From: Neptunomonas phycophila
GTDB taxonomy: Bacteria; Pseudomonadota; Gammaproteobacteria; Pseudomonadales; Balneatricaceae
Length of the DNA stretch: 64,000 nt
Direction: 5' to 3'
Assembly (NCBI RefSeq): GCF_001922575.1
Contig: NZ_MRCI01000001.1
Coordinates: 1,922,001 to 1,986,000 of the forward strand
The notes beneath the pieces are model-generated. The model did no database searches, was not told the DNA's origin, and was given only the letters and a program-made list of their open reading frames with translations. The stretch's first letter is position 1, and each line of letters begins with the position of its first letter. The translations under genes and the position numbers were made by a program. This document shows positions 49,444 through 59,597 of this stretch, in pieces.

Positions 49444-52400
49444 TTCGGCGTCTCGCCTTCTGTATGCTGGGCATCTAGATCATCTGATCCTACAGCCGTT
49501 TCTGGTGCTTCTTTTACTAAATCTTCTAGAGAGGTGTTGTCACCTGCGTCTACATCCGTTGCACCTAACCCCGATAACACAGGCAATGGATCGATAAAGC
49601 GCCACGCTGGCAGCGACGACAGAACGCTTGATAAAAGCACGCCACTACGTAGTAACCATGTTACATAACCTATTGATAAACCAGAAGATACGGCGATACC
49701 ACCACCCACGACCATTTTATCCAAAGCCAGTTGCTCAGCCACCTGGTTATTCATGGTATCTAAACTCTGCATTAACCCCTCTGACTTCATTAACATCATC
49801 GGATCAGATAATTGCGCCCAACTCTGCTGCAGTTGATTACTCAACGCTATTTGTTTGCCGACTTCTACCGCGAGTATGTTGATCTTTGCGTTAGCCAATT
49901 CGGATAATGTCACTTGGCCAACCACTTCTATTTCATCGGTTAATAATTGCGCAGCCACAGCGGAGCTACGCCCCCCTTCATTTGATGGAACCAAAGACGG
50001 GTCTTGCACATCCGCACCTGCCTGATTTGACGATTGTTCTTCGCTCACCTCGTCATTGCTATCGGCTGATTCAGTGGCCGTAATCTCTGTTTTTGCCGCC
50101 GAAGTTTCGGACGCTTCAACAGGCGCCACTGGGGACATAACCAGTTCAGCCAGTTCTTCAGTTTGTTCTGTAACTACGGGGGGCTGGGCTATGCTGTCGC
50201 CTTCGGTGATAGCATCAGTGTTGGCGCTGACGACCAACTCAGCGGTGCCAAAACCGTCCACGTAACTTACCGCTACTGAAAACTGTTGCCCTGCATCTGA
50301 ACTTTGTAATGTATAGCTTGGCTGATTAGCACCTGTGATCATTTCTCCATTGCGGTACCATTGATAACTAAAGTCACCTAAGCCATCTTCGTCTGCAATT
50401 TGGCTATTTGCTGTTAGCACTGAGCCAATAACTAAATCACCTGCCACCTCAAACGAACCCATTGGCAGGTCATTAACATTTGCGATATCACGTAATTCAT
50501 CACTCAAGAAACGTTCACTGTTACCCAAGCCATCAATGTACCGAGCCTCTACTTGAATAGATTGCCCAACGTCAGCATCTACCAATGTATAACTATCACC
50601 AATGACGCCAATGGAAACGCCGTTACGTAACCAGTGATAACTGAGATTCGTCACTCCATCGGCATCGAATAACCGGTCGTCAATGGTGACTGTCGTATTC
50701 TCTACAGGCTGTCCCACCAGTGTTATTGAACCCACGGGCACGTCATTGACAGGGGTAACCATTACGCTAGCTGTATTAGTAATACTGCCGGTACCATCAC
50801 TGATCAAATAACTAAACGAAACACGGCCATTATAGTTTTCAGCAGGCACAAAACTCCAAGAGCCATCCGCATTGCTGACGAGCTGACCTTCTCCTTGCGT
50901 TATCGCTAGATTACTTACCACAAGACCCACACTATCAATATCACTAGCGTTCGCTAACAATTCATTTTGAGTGATAATGCGTACGCCACTGTCTTCATTA
51001 ATGGGGTTTAAGGTTAGCGGCGTACTCACTGGCAAATCATTTAATGGGTTGACCACCAGAGTCGCCGTATTGCTCGTGCTAGCCGCGCCGTCACTAATGG
51101 TGTAACTAAAACTAATAGTGCCATTATCATCAGCAGCCGGTGTGTAGTTCCATGTACCGTCGGCATTAGCTACCAAGCTGCCATTACCTTCGGTGATCAA
51201 TAAATCGCTAGCGGTTAGGCTATCGCCATCCACATCACTAGCATAGCCGACTAACAAATCATCTTGGGTGATCATACGAACACCGCTGTCTTCATTTATC
51301 GGCGCTAACGTGGCAGGCGTGCTGACCGGCGCATCATTCACTGGGGTAATATAGAGTGTGGCTGTATTACTGACGCTATCGGTTCCGTCACTAATGGTGT
51401 AACTAAAACTAATAGTGCCATTATCATCAGCAGCCGGTGTGTAGTTCCATGTACCGTCGGCATTAGCTACCACACTGCCATTACCTTCGGTGATCAATAA
51501 ATCGCTAGCGGTTAGGCTATCGCCATCCACGTCACTGGCATAACCGGCTAATAAATCATCTTGAGTGATCACACGAACACCACTGTCTTCATTTATCGGC
51601 GCTAACGTGGCAGGCGTGCTGACCGGCGCATCATTCACAGGGATAATATCGAGCGTGGCTGTATTACTGACGCTATCGGTTCCATCACTAATGGTGTAAC
51701 TAAAACTAATAGTGCCATTATCATCAGCAGCCGGCGTGTAGTTCCATGTACCGTCGGCATTAGCTACCAAGCTGCCATTACCTTCGGTGATCAGTAAATC
51801 GCTAGCGGTTAGGCTATCGCCATCCACATCACTGGCATAACCGGCTAATAGATCATCTTGGGTGATCACACGAACACCGCTGTCTTCGTTTATCGGCGCT
51901 AACGTGGCAGGCGTGCTGACCGGCGCATCATTCACTGGGATAATATAGAGTGTGGCTGTATTACTGACGCTATCGGTTCCATCACTAATGGTGTAACTAA
52001 AACTAATAGTGCCATTATCATCAGCAGCCGGTGTGTAGTTCCATGAACCGTCAGCATTAGCTACCACACTGCCATTACCTTCGGTGATCAATAAATCGCT
52101 AGCGGTTAGGCTATCGCCATCCACGTCACTGGCATAACCGGATAATAAATCATCTTGGGTGATCACACGAACACCGCTATCTTCATCGATGGGAGTAAGC
52201 GTCGCGGGAGTGCTAACGGGCGCATCATTTACAGGGTTTACAAAAATACTCGCTGTACCTTCAGTGGTTTTATCTCCATCACTGATGGTGTAGCTAAACG
52301 TTACCAACCCGTTGTAATTCTCTGCACTATTAAAATAAAAAAGATTGCCTACCCGATATACATTGCCCCACTCGGGAGAATCGATAACAAAGTTTTCAAC

Positions 52401-55400
52401 TAATAAGTCTCGGTTATCAGTAGTCTCCACATCACTGGCATTGCTTGTAAGCTCGTTTTTATGGAAAACTAAACCACTGTCATCTTCATTGGTTGGCGAC
52501 AAAGTAACATGGGTACTGGTGGGCGCATCGTTAACCGGCGTAATGTCCAAAGAGGCGGTATTAACGACGCTATCAGTTCCATCGCTGATGGTATAACTAA
52601 AAAGAATCGTACCATTATCGTTCGTAGTCGGTGTGTAGTCCCATGTCCCATCAGCATTAGCTACAAGGCTACCATTACCTTCGATAATCAATAAATCGCT
52701 AGCCGTAAGGCTGTCACCATCCACATCATTGGCATAACCTACTAACAAATCATCCTGCGTAATTGTGTAAGTGCCACTATCCTCTAGAATGGGAGCTAAC
52801 GTAGCCGATGTACTGGTTGGCGCATCATTTTGCGGCGTAATCTCTAACGAGGCGGTATTAACAATGTCATCGGTACCATCACTAATGGTGTAGCTAAATT
52901 CAATTGTACCGTTATCGTTTGCGGCCGGCGTGTAACTCCAAGTGCCATCGCCATTATCGTTTAGGTTTCCGCTACCTGAAGTAATAATCAGTGCACTTGC
53001 CGTAAATGCAGCGCTATCAACATCCGTCGTATTAACCAATAGTTGCTCTTGGTTAATCGTACGGGCGCCACTGTCTTCGACAATTGGGGATAATACAACA
53101 ACCGTACTCTCTGGCTTATCGTTTACGGCAGTCACCTCAAATGAAGCAGAGGTTGAAATGTCGTTTGCACCATCAGAAACAGTATAAGAAAGTTCGACAG
53201 GTCCGTTGTAGTCAGTAGCGGGAGTATAAGACCAGGTCCCATTGCCGTTATCGAGCAGGCTACCCCCACCTATCGAGATAGTTAAGTCACGTACGTCTAA
53301 CAATGTACCTTCAGGATCGGTAGTATTTTGTGCAAGATCAGCTCGACTAATCTCTAACGAATTATCCTCTTCAGTATTATTGAGAACCACAGGGCCGCTA
53401 CTAGTGGGTGCCGAGTTAACTGAGTTTTGTGTGATTGTCGATACTATATTGGGGGTTATCGTATCAGTACCGCCGTTGCTGGTTCCACCAGAGTCCTGTA
53501 AAGACTCAAAGGTGAACACTTTAGTGGCATCGGTTTGGCCTGAGCTTGTATTCTCATAGGTAAGTCCATTTAAGGCATCGGCCAATTCACTCCCCGATAC
53601 TCCAGAGGCCGTAAAGTTTATTGTCGCGGTCCCACCGACCAACGAAACATTATAGGCATAACTAAAATCCGCTGACGCAATACTGCCAGCAGTTCCACCC
53701 GTTAATATAATATCGTAGCCACTAAAACTTAGCTTCTCGGAGCCTATATCCACAACATTGGTTAGGCTGAATGTAAACGCCGCTACCGAATCAAAGCTCT
53801 CTCCTAAATCCACGTTGGCATCTGCAAACAAGGCTACTGGGCTATCTCCCTCCCAAAACACAGGGTTTCGTGGAGTCAAAGAGACTGTCGGAGGATCGTT
53901 TAACGCGGCTATTTGAGCACTAGCATCACTGTAGATAGGTCCTTCGGATTGGCCTCGTTGATCAATATAGGAAACCTCTACACGTATATATTGATTAGCG
54001 TATTCTTCTAATAAGGATAACGTCGATTCGGTTGCATCGGATATATCACTCCAGCCAGTAGAGCCATCCGTTGATACTTGCCATTGATAGTTAACCTGCT
54101 CTGGGGCTATCCCATCGTCGTCAGACATCGTTGACAAATCGGCCGATAGTACGTCCCCTTCGACCGTATTACCCGTTACCGTTGGTGCACCGACAGGGTC
54201 ATTATAATATGGGATGAGTGCTATAGAATCGGGCGACTCTTTTTGGTCATCCAATTCAATATCTGAACCGTCGAATGCAAGGGTTGCTGTTCCACTGGTC
54301 GATGATGTAGCATCCAGAGCATAAATATCGGTGGCTCTGATCGTAGGAATCAAACCCAGTAAAGTGCTTTCATTTTTTTCAAAGGAGAAGAGCATTTGAC
54401 CTGCCGTAAAATTCGCCCCTCCCAACGTGATATCTTCTTGGATCACCTCAATGCCGCGAATAGCCGTGCTTGTCGAAAAAGCATCTCCTGAATCGAAGAG
54501 CACAAAATTATTGCTATAGCTTGTATTATCCTCACCTACGGTTTCGATGGTTAGGGCTTGAATTTCTCCATTTTTATCATCGCTATCATTAAAAACCAAA
54601 TCACCTGCATTTAAAGTCACACCCGCTACGGTTACTGTTTTTTCAATAAGAGCAAAATCAAAAAGATCTTTACTGGTCAGGTCATCCAGTAACACAGAGG
54701 TGGTCCCGCTGGTGTAATCCCCTGGGGTGTCAGGCCTAAAGAGAGCAATGTCTTTTTTCTTGACAGCTACATCATCGAAATTCTCATCGTCAGCTGTCGA
54801 AAACAGTAAATCACCGGGCATCAACGTGACAGGGTCACCACTGCTGTCGGTCCCCACAGTGACATACGAAGTAACATAATGCAGCCCCGAAATGGTGACA
54901 TCACCATCACCTAAATTGGATAACGAAAAATAAACACTTAACGTACCATCGGAGTCATCACCAAAGTTCAAATTAGGGCCCGATAAGCTGAGGACATCAC
55001 CGGCTTCCCATGCTTCCAAACCATTAACCTCGGAGTCATCAATGTCATCAGAAGTGGCCAGAATAAGGCCGACTGAAGGTGCCGCCAATGTAGATGACCA
55101 ATCGTCATTCAGCTGTAAACTAACGGCTTCAACCGCACCAAATGATCGTTCAAGGTGCCAATCGCCACCTAAATCACTTGCGCCTGTTGTATCATCACTG
55201 GCAGCCACATCCATGCTAGATAACTGCTGGAAAAGCTCAGCAAAAGCCACGCCACCATCTGTTGATAGTAAATCACAACCGTATATTAGTAGATCAGCGT
55301 TTTCGGTAACAGAGGCCCCCCATTGAGCCAGCAGATCGGCCTGCTCAGTTAAGGTCTGTTGCGTAACCCAGCTATTACCTAGCTGTAAGCCAGTGCTATT

Positions 55401-55901
55401 ACCGTGAGAAAGTAAGTGAATAGCACTAATCTCTTCATAATTTGTCACGATAGATGACAGTTGCTCAAGGCCATTCTCATCAGCATTTAAATAGACAATT
55501 TCGTAGGCATTGGGCGTGTTATGAGAAGTAATTTGGCTAAGCAGCTCAGTCTGATTTTCAACGCCCGCGTCAATAACAATAAGCTCAACTGAGCCTGTTT
55601 TATCTATGGGGTCTAAAAAGCTATCGGCGCTTGCCAGCAAAGTATCAGCTTCACTAACAAGTAATCCAGAGAAGTCGTCATGGGTTAAATCTGAGTTATT
55701 GGGCGAGTGCTGGTTCTGCGCGAACTCCTCAACAAACAAATCGACATCAACGGGGTTGTTGATCTTGTCTGTTTGCTGCACTAATAAATCCAGGGCTGAG
55801 TCAGCAACGCCCAACGGATCTGCAGACAGCATCACACGTGGCTCTAATCGTTCTATACGATAAGCTCTATGAACTAAACGCTGTTTTCTATCACTTATCA
55901 T
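49440..55901 (-). CDS. Giant LEPR-motif / DUF4347 / cadherin-like repeat surface protein
   Basis: This 2153-residue acidic protein has no ordinary signal peptide. A basic N-terminus leads into LEPRVMLSAD (residues 19-28), the LEPR-XLL motif of large repetitive exoproteins. A DUF4347 domain (about 103-272) holds H166 in IHLLSHG and C209 in LLIYGCD. After an unassigned region (about 280-700) and a middle region with an Ig-like segment come nine cadherin-like repeats of about 99 residues (NDAPVSTPATL...EDSG...DGTWNYTPA...FSYTISDG), repeats 5-8 almost identical, then two WYRNG/WLRNG Ig-like units, an acidic linker and a hydrophobic C-terminal anchor (about 2055-2085) with a short tail. I start at the ATG at 55901 (AGAGG upstream); a GTG at 55913 is less likely. 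Probably an adhesin; function unproven. Confidence 0.88.
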   Translation of the reverse strand: MISDRKQRLVHRAYRIERLEPRVMLSADPLGVADSALDLLVQQTDKINNPVDVDLFVEEFAQNQHSPNNSDLTHDDFSGLLVSEADTLLASADSFLDPIDKTGSVELIVIDAGVENQTELLSQITSHNTPNAYEIVYLNADENGLEQLSSIVTNYEEISAIHLLSHGNSTGLQLGNSWVTQQTLTEQADLLAQWGASVTENADLLIYGCDLLSTDGGVAFAELFQQLSSMDVAASDDTTGASDLGGDWHLERSFGAVEAVSLQLNDDWSSTLAAPSVGLILATSDDIDDSEVNGLEAWEAGDVLSLSGPNLNFGDDSDGTLSVYFSLSNLGDGDVTISGLHYVTSYVTVGTDSSGDPVTLMPGDLLFSTADDENFDDVAVKKKDIALFRPDTPGDYTSGTTSVLLDDLTSKDLFDFALIEKTVTVAGVTLNAGDLVFNDSDDKNGEIQALTIETVGEDNTSYSNNFVLFDSGDAFSTSTAIRGIEVIQEDITLGGANFTAGQMLFSFEKNESTLLGLIPTIRATDIYALDATSSTSGTATLAFDGSDIELDDQKESPDSIALIPYYNDPVGAPTVTGNTVEGDVLSADLSTMSDDDGIAPEQVNYQWQVSTDGSTGWSDISDATESTLSLLEEYANQYIRVEVSYIDQRGQSEGPIYSDASAQIAALNDPPTVSLTPRNPVFWEGDSPVALFADANVDLGESFDSVAAFTFSLTNVVDIGSEKLSFSGYDIILTGGTAGSIASADFSYAYNVSLVGGTATINFTASGVSGSELADALNGLTYENTSSGQTDATKVFTFESLQDSGGTSNGGTDTITPNIVSTITQNSVNSAPTSSGPVVLNNTEEDNSLEISRADLAQNTTDPEGTLLDVRDLTISIGGGSLLDNGNGTWSYTPATDYNGPVELSYTVSDGANDISTSASFEVTAVNDKPESTVVVLSPIVEDSGARTINQEQLLVNTTDVDSAAFTASALIITSGSGNLNDNGDGTWSYTPAANDNGTIEFSYTISDGTDDIVNTASLEITPQNDAPTSTSATLAPILEDSGTYTITQDDLLVGYANDVDGDSLTASDLLIIEGNGSLVANADGTWDYTPTTNDNGTILFSYTISDGTDSVVNTASLDITPVNDAPTSTHVTLSPTNEDDSGLVFHKNELTSNASDVETTDNRDLLVENFVIDSPEWGNVYRVGNLFYFNSAENYNGLVTFSYTISDGDKTTEGTASIFVNPVNDAPVSTPATLTPIDEDSGVRVITQDDLLSGYASDVDGDSLTASDLLITEGNGSVVANADGSWNYTPAADDNGTISFSYTISDGTDSVSNTATLYIIPVNDAPVSTPATLAPINEDSGVRVITQDDLLAGYASDVDGDSLTASDLLITEGNGSLVANADGTWNYTPAADDNGTISFSYTISDGTDSVSNTATLDIIPVNDAPVSTPATLAPINEDSGVRVITQDDLLAGYASDVDGDSLTASDLLITEGNGSVVANADGTWNYTPAADDNGTISFSYTISDGTDSVSNTATLYITPVNDAPVSTPATLAPINEDSGVRMITQDDLLVGYASDVDGDSLTASDLLITEGNGSLVANADGTWNYTPAADDNGTISFSYTISDGAASTSNTATLVVNPLNDLPVSTPLTLNPINEDSGVRIITQNELLANASDIDSVGLVVSNLAITQGEGQLVSNADGSWSFVPAENYNGRVSFSYLISDGTGSITNTASVMVTPVNDVPVGSITLVGQPVENTTVTIDDRLFDADGVTNLSYHWLRNGVSIGVIGDSYTLVDADVGQSIQVEARYIDGLGNSERFLSDELRDIANVNDLPMGSFEVAGDLVIGSVLTANSQIADEDGLGDFSYQWYRNGEMITGANQPSYTLQSSDAGQQFSVAVSYVDGFGTAELVVSANTDAITEGDSIAQPPVVTEQTEELAELVMSPVAPVEASETSAAKTEITATESADSNDEVSEEQSSNQAGADVQDPSLVPSNEGGRSSAVAAQLLTDEIEVVGQVTLSELANAKINILAVEVGKQIALSNQLQQSWAQLSDPMMLMKSEGLMQSLDTMNNQVAEQLALDKMVVGGGIAVSSGLSIGYVTWLLRSGVLLSSVLSSLPAWRFIDPLPVLSGLGATDVDAGDNTSLEDLVKEAPETAVGSDDLDAQHTEGETPK
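51042..52229 (-). repeat. Four near-identical 297-bp tandem repeats inside the giant gene
   Basis: Units start at 52229, 51932, 51635 and 51338 and each encode 99 residues (NDAPVSTPATL to the next NDAP/NDLP). They differ by only a few codons, for example Val or Leu after GNGS and Tyr or Asp in TATLxI. Neighbouring cadherin-like repeats on both sides are much more diverged, so this block was expanded or homogenised recently. Confidence 0.93.
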
Positions 55902-55969
55902 AGCCGCAACCACCTCTATTTCTCACCCTGCACAGAGCTTACATGTCAGCTCTAGTGAGGAATGCAGGC

Positions 55970-57394
55970 TTATAAACTACCCAATTTCTGCAGAATAGCC
56001 TCTCGTTTAGCTTCGTTAATGGACTCTACTGCTAACCACGTGGCTGATTCTTTTTCGGTACGCGCTACCACTTCGGACTTAATACCCATGCGCGTCAATG
56101 CCGCTTGGCGCATATTGGCACTTTGAGGGCCATTATATGCCCCAAACGAAATACGGCCTTGGTAGGTTTTTTGTGGCATGACCATCATATCTTTAACCCC
56201 CAAACGGCCAAACTGAGCTAGTAGCTGCGAAGATGGTTGCCGATAACTGTCCGCCGACAACACCAAATAACCTTTAATAAAATCAAAATCCGCATCAACA
56301 CGTTGAGGATCAAACCCATAAGACTCGATTATTTGCGCGGCTTTTTTTTGCTCTTTGTCGCTGGCAAAAGGGCCAAACTTATAACTAGGTATTACGCCAC
56401 CTGACAGCTCAATGCTTTGCGTCATTGACTCTTTAGACGACTCTTCGCTGGATGTTGCAGAAGCAGGAAGCTTAGCACTGTCCGTTAAGGGGGCTTCGCT
56501 GGCAGAGGCTGTATCACTGGGCGCCTGTTCGGAGTTATTAGGTTCGGTGTAAAGCGCATCACTTAACTTTAGAATGCATTTCACGCCCGACACAATATGG
56601 TTCCCGGGGTTGTCCATGGTTAACCGAACACCAAATGTCCCACTGGCCGTGTCCCCCACGGGGTCAACCACTTCTATATGCGCACTGTAAGGTGTATTTA
56701 GGTTTGTCTCTGGGTAAACATCGCCCAACATGTTGTTATGTATTTGGCCGAAGTATTCCATGCCTAGCACCGCTTCTACATGCAGCGGATTAAGTTGTAC
56801 CAATTGCATAACCGGGCTGTCTTCAACGTACTCGCCCTCTGACTTATATACCTGTGTCACGACACCATCGAAGGGTGCAAATACGCGAGTATTATCTAAC
56901 TGAGCTGCCGCTCGCTCTAACTCTAGCTGGCGAACAGCATAAGTATCTTTGGCTTGTTGTAAGCGCCAGTACGACACTTGCTCAGAGCGTTTTGATTCAT
57001 CGATATTTTGACCGGACACTAGCTTCTTTTCTTGTAAATTACGAACACGCTCATTTTGCAAGCGGTCATAACGAAGGTTGATCTCCTCAGCCGAAATTTC
57101 TGCCTTCATGTTCGCTTTTAACTTAGCCAAGTTTAAATTGGCCTCTTCCACACGGGAGTTCAGCTCAACTAACAGCTGCCCAGCTTTAACATGCTCACTG
57201 CGCTCTGCATGTATGTGACGGATCACACCTGAGGTAGCCACACTTAAATCTACCGACTTACTGGGAGTAATCACACAGTCCACAGCAGGCAAATCCAAAG
57301 CCCACGCAGAGTTAGAGCCTACTATGGCAGCACTTATTAACGTTGCTGAGGCGCTATAAAAAAACCAACCTGTGAATAGCTCTTTATAATTCAT
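55970..57394 (-). CDS. HlyD-family periplasmic adaptor with SPOR-like C-terminal region
   Basis: This 474-residue protein has an N-terminal hydrophobic signal (FYSASATLISAAIVGSNSAWA, likely cleaved) and an adaptor core: a first lipoyl half SVDLSVATSGVIRHIHAERSEHVKAGQLLVELNSRV, a coiled-coil hairpin (about 80-150, rich in Leu/Glu/Arg), a second lipoyl half TRVFAPFDGVVTQVYKSEGEYV and a beta-barrel to about residue 275. After a Ser/Glu-rich linker, residues about 325-474 contain two SPOR-like stretches (SYKFGPFASDKEQKKAAQIIESYGF and ISFGAYNGPQSANMRQAALTRMGI). SPOR domains bind denuded peptidoglycan. Lies between the M50 protease gene (67 nt) and the giant gene (68 nt). The SPOR call is by eye. 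Confidence 0.82.
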   Translation of the reverse strand: MNYKELFTGWFFYSASATLISAAIVGSNSAWALDLPAVDCVITPSKSVDLSVATSGVIRHIHAERSEHVKAGQLLVELNSRVEEANLNLAKLKANMKAEISAEEINLRYDRLQNERVRNLQEKKLVSGQNIDESKRSEQVSYWRLQQAKDTYAVRQLELERAAAQLDNTRVFAPFDGVVTQVYKSEGEYVEDSPVMQLVQLNPLHVEAVLGMEYFGQIHNNMLGDVYPETNLNTPYSAHIEVVDPVGDTASGTFGVRLTMDNPGNHIVSGVKCILKLSDALYTEPNNSEQAPSDTASASEAPLTDSAKLPASATSSEESSKESMTQSIELSGGVIPSYKFGPFASDKEQKKAAQIIESYGFDPQRVDADFDFIKGYLVLSADSYRQPSSQLLAQFGRLGVKDMMVMPQKTYQGRISFGAYNGPQSANMRQAALTRMGIKSEVVARTEKESATWLAVESINEAKREAILQKLGSL

Positions 57395-57461
57395 TAATGT
57401 CCCTTAAAAATTCACTCGTTCTTAACCCAACCACGTAAGACATTGACTACAAAACTAACAC

Positions 57462-59597
57462 TCAAAGAGCCCAACCGTATGTACGCAAAAGATTCACATA
57501 TAGCCAGTCTAGTAGACGATTAGCCAAACTGACATTTTCAAACTCAAATTTTACTCGTGCATTAATTGGCTTAAAATCCAAGTCAGAAACAGAAGCGGCT
57601 TCGACCTGCACATCAACAATAAAATGCTTGCTTAACAAGCGAGTTCCCGACGCATCACGATCATCAACCGCTATACCGCCCCCCATTAAACTGCCTAGGT
57701 ATTTTGATGGAAGTTGGTCGGCCGCCGCAGGGACAATGCGCTCGATTTTCCCCGTTAGCGACCGGCTAGGTAAGGCATCAAATAAAATGTGTACGCTCTT
57801 TAAACCATGCCTTATTTTGTTGATATCCGCCTGGTCAATGACCGTTGTTATCTGCACATTATTGGCATTAAATACAGCAGCGAAGGCCTCTCCCCTTTCC
57901 AAATAACGCCCGGAAATATCCTGCCAGCGCGCCTTTTCTAAAAAACCACTCGCTGGAGATGTAACCGTAAGGGCGTCGACTTGAGCACTGACTTCAACCA
58001 AACGTTTTTTCATACTCGCTATTTGTTCCCACATATCGGCGGCCGCTAGCGGGTCTTGAGACAAAAATTGGTCATAGCGCGCTTCTAAACCGGATAACTG
58101 CGCCTCTAAATTTGTTTGCTGCTCACGAAGAACGGGGTTAGTTAGCTGGAGAATAGCTTGCCCTTTTTCAACCCAATCACCCGCTTGCACCAATGGGCGC
58201 TGAGCAACACCACTGGCTTTAGCTATAACCCGCTCGTTATTATCGTGCAGCACGATTCCCGAGGCGGGCAACGTAATCGGGAAGCGAAAAATAAAACCCA
58301 CTACAAAAACACAACAAACCACGATACCTAATACCGTATAAAAACGTGCTTGTTGCTGCTGTAGTGTTACGTCTTTATAGACTCGACTCAAGCCACGGAT
58401 AATCGGGAACAACAATTGCTGAAACAGCACATACAGAGCCAATAAACTACCTAACGCAAAAAACACAGTACTTAAATACAGAGTAATCCACAGGCTGATA
58501 AATAACCGATACGGTATCGACAATATTCCGTATATAAAAAAACAGTATTGTTCTCTACGGCTGTAATTTTCGACCCTGCCAGACAAACCTAAAACCCAAC
58601 GCGCCAATAAGCCTCCAACATAGTTTTTAGCCTTCGTACTCAAATTATCAATGCCTAACGCATCGGCCAGTATGTAGTAACCATCAAATTTCATAAGGGG
58701 GTTAATATTAAAAACGAGAGTCGAAAAGGTGCCGATAAAGAACACATCGAACAACAGATCAGACATCAAAGTACCACTTGAGGAATAAGCCCAGAGATTT
58801 AGAGCACATAAGGCCAGAAAAAACTCAATTAACATACCGGCCAAACCAACAATCACGCGCTGGCGACGGCGTGGAAAACGATAACTGGATGATGCATCAA
58901 CATAAGGTAACGGTATAAACACTAAAAAAACAATACCGCATTCATAGACATGACCACCAAATCGTTTCACCGCTAGGCCATGGCCAAGCTCATGACAAAA
59001 TTTCATCAATGGGTAAATTAAGATCATGAGTAATGCATTGCTCGGGTCAAAAAACCGGCTTTCCCAGTGCAAAGTAATCGCTGACCATTCAATTGCAAAA
59101 ACAGACACAGAATAAAGCAAGAGCAACCCAAAAAAGCACATAAAAGGGAGGCTAAAAATCACGCGGCTGAGTGGACCTAACAACGCCAACCAGTGGTCTG
59201 GATTATGAAGAGGAACTTTAACCGCCATGGGCTGTTTCAATTTTTGCAACCATGACAAAGATGAGTCTTCCTCATCGGCGATGGCCAAAACCCCCATGCT
59301 TATTAACAAACTCAGAGTATCCTCAACGTCGCGCCGATGGTGCTCAACCTCTGTATCAGGCAACGTGGCGAGTATAGAAGCGAGTGGTGTTTCGCCATCG
59401 CAACGGACAATTAATTCACGTGCCCACTCTGCGCAACGTAAATAAGCATCGCTGTTTTTCACATAGAGTAGATACGGATAGTCAGTGTGCGAAGCTTGAG
59501 GGATGAACTCCACTTCTTTAGCCACATAAAGACTAGCGGCGGCTAACCGAGACAACAAACCCGTGGACAGCGTATTCTGAGGCGCTGGCGCCGTCAT
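57462..59597 (-). CDS. M50-type membrane metalloprotease fused to a HlyD-like adaptor region
   Basis: This 711-residue membrane protein has an N-terminal PqqD-like winged-helix segment (about 25-115). A polytopic M50 (site-2 protease-like) domain carries the zinc motif H202-E203-L204-G205-H206 in MKFCHELGHGLAVKRFGG and the third-ligand region FNINPLMKFDGYYIL with D305. After further helices come a HlyD-like half-lipoyl segment (ASGIVLHDNNERVIAKASGVAQRPLVQAGDWVEKG), a coiled coil and a barrel. The ATG at 59597 overlaps the upstream adaptor stop (ATGA) and is preferred over an ATG 11 codons earlier. It resembles peptide zinc metalloprotease/secretion proteins of peptide-export clusters. Likely processes or helps export the giant protein; that is inference. 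Confidence 0.87.
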   Translation of the reverse strand: MTAPAPQNTLSTGLLSRLAAASLYVAKEVEFIPQASHTDYPYLLYVKNSDAYLRCAEWARELIVRCDGETPLASILATLPDTEVEHHRRDVEDTLSLLISMGVLAIADEEDSSLSWLQKLKQPMAVKVPLHNPDHWLALLGPLSRVIFSLPFMCFFGLLLLYSVSVFAIEWSAITLHWESRFFDPSNALLMILIYPLMKFCHELGHGLAVKRFGGHVYECGIVFLVFIPLPYVDASSSYRFPRRRQRVIVGLAGMLIEFFLALCALNLWAYSSSGTLMSDLLFDVFFIGTFSTLVFNINPLMKFDGYYILADALGIDNLSTKAKNYVGGLLARWVLGLSGRVENYSRREQYCFFIYGILSIPYRLFISLWITLYLSTVFFALGSLLALYVLFQQLLFPIIRGLSRVYKDVTLQQQQARFYTVLGIVVCCVFVVGFIFRFPITLPASGIVLHDNNERVIAKASGVAQRPLVQAGDWVEKGQAILQLTNPVLREQQTNLEAQLSGLEARYDQFLSQDPLAAADMWEQIASMKKRLVEVSAQVDALTVTSPASGFLEKARWQDISGRYLERGEAFAAVFNANNVQITTVIDQADINKIRHGLKSVHILFDALPSRSLTGKIERIVPAAADQLPSKYLGSLMGGGIAVDDRDASGTRLLSKHFIVDVQVEAASVSDLDFKPINARVKFEFENVSLANRLLDWLYVNLLRTYGWAL

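Noticed and set aside
51042-52229. Regular repeats that could suggest a CRISPR array or satellite
   Set aside because: The 297-bp period is a multiple of three, stays in frame and encodes cadherin-like modules; there are no short direct repeats with unique spacers.
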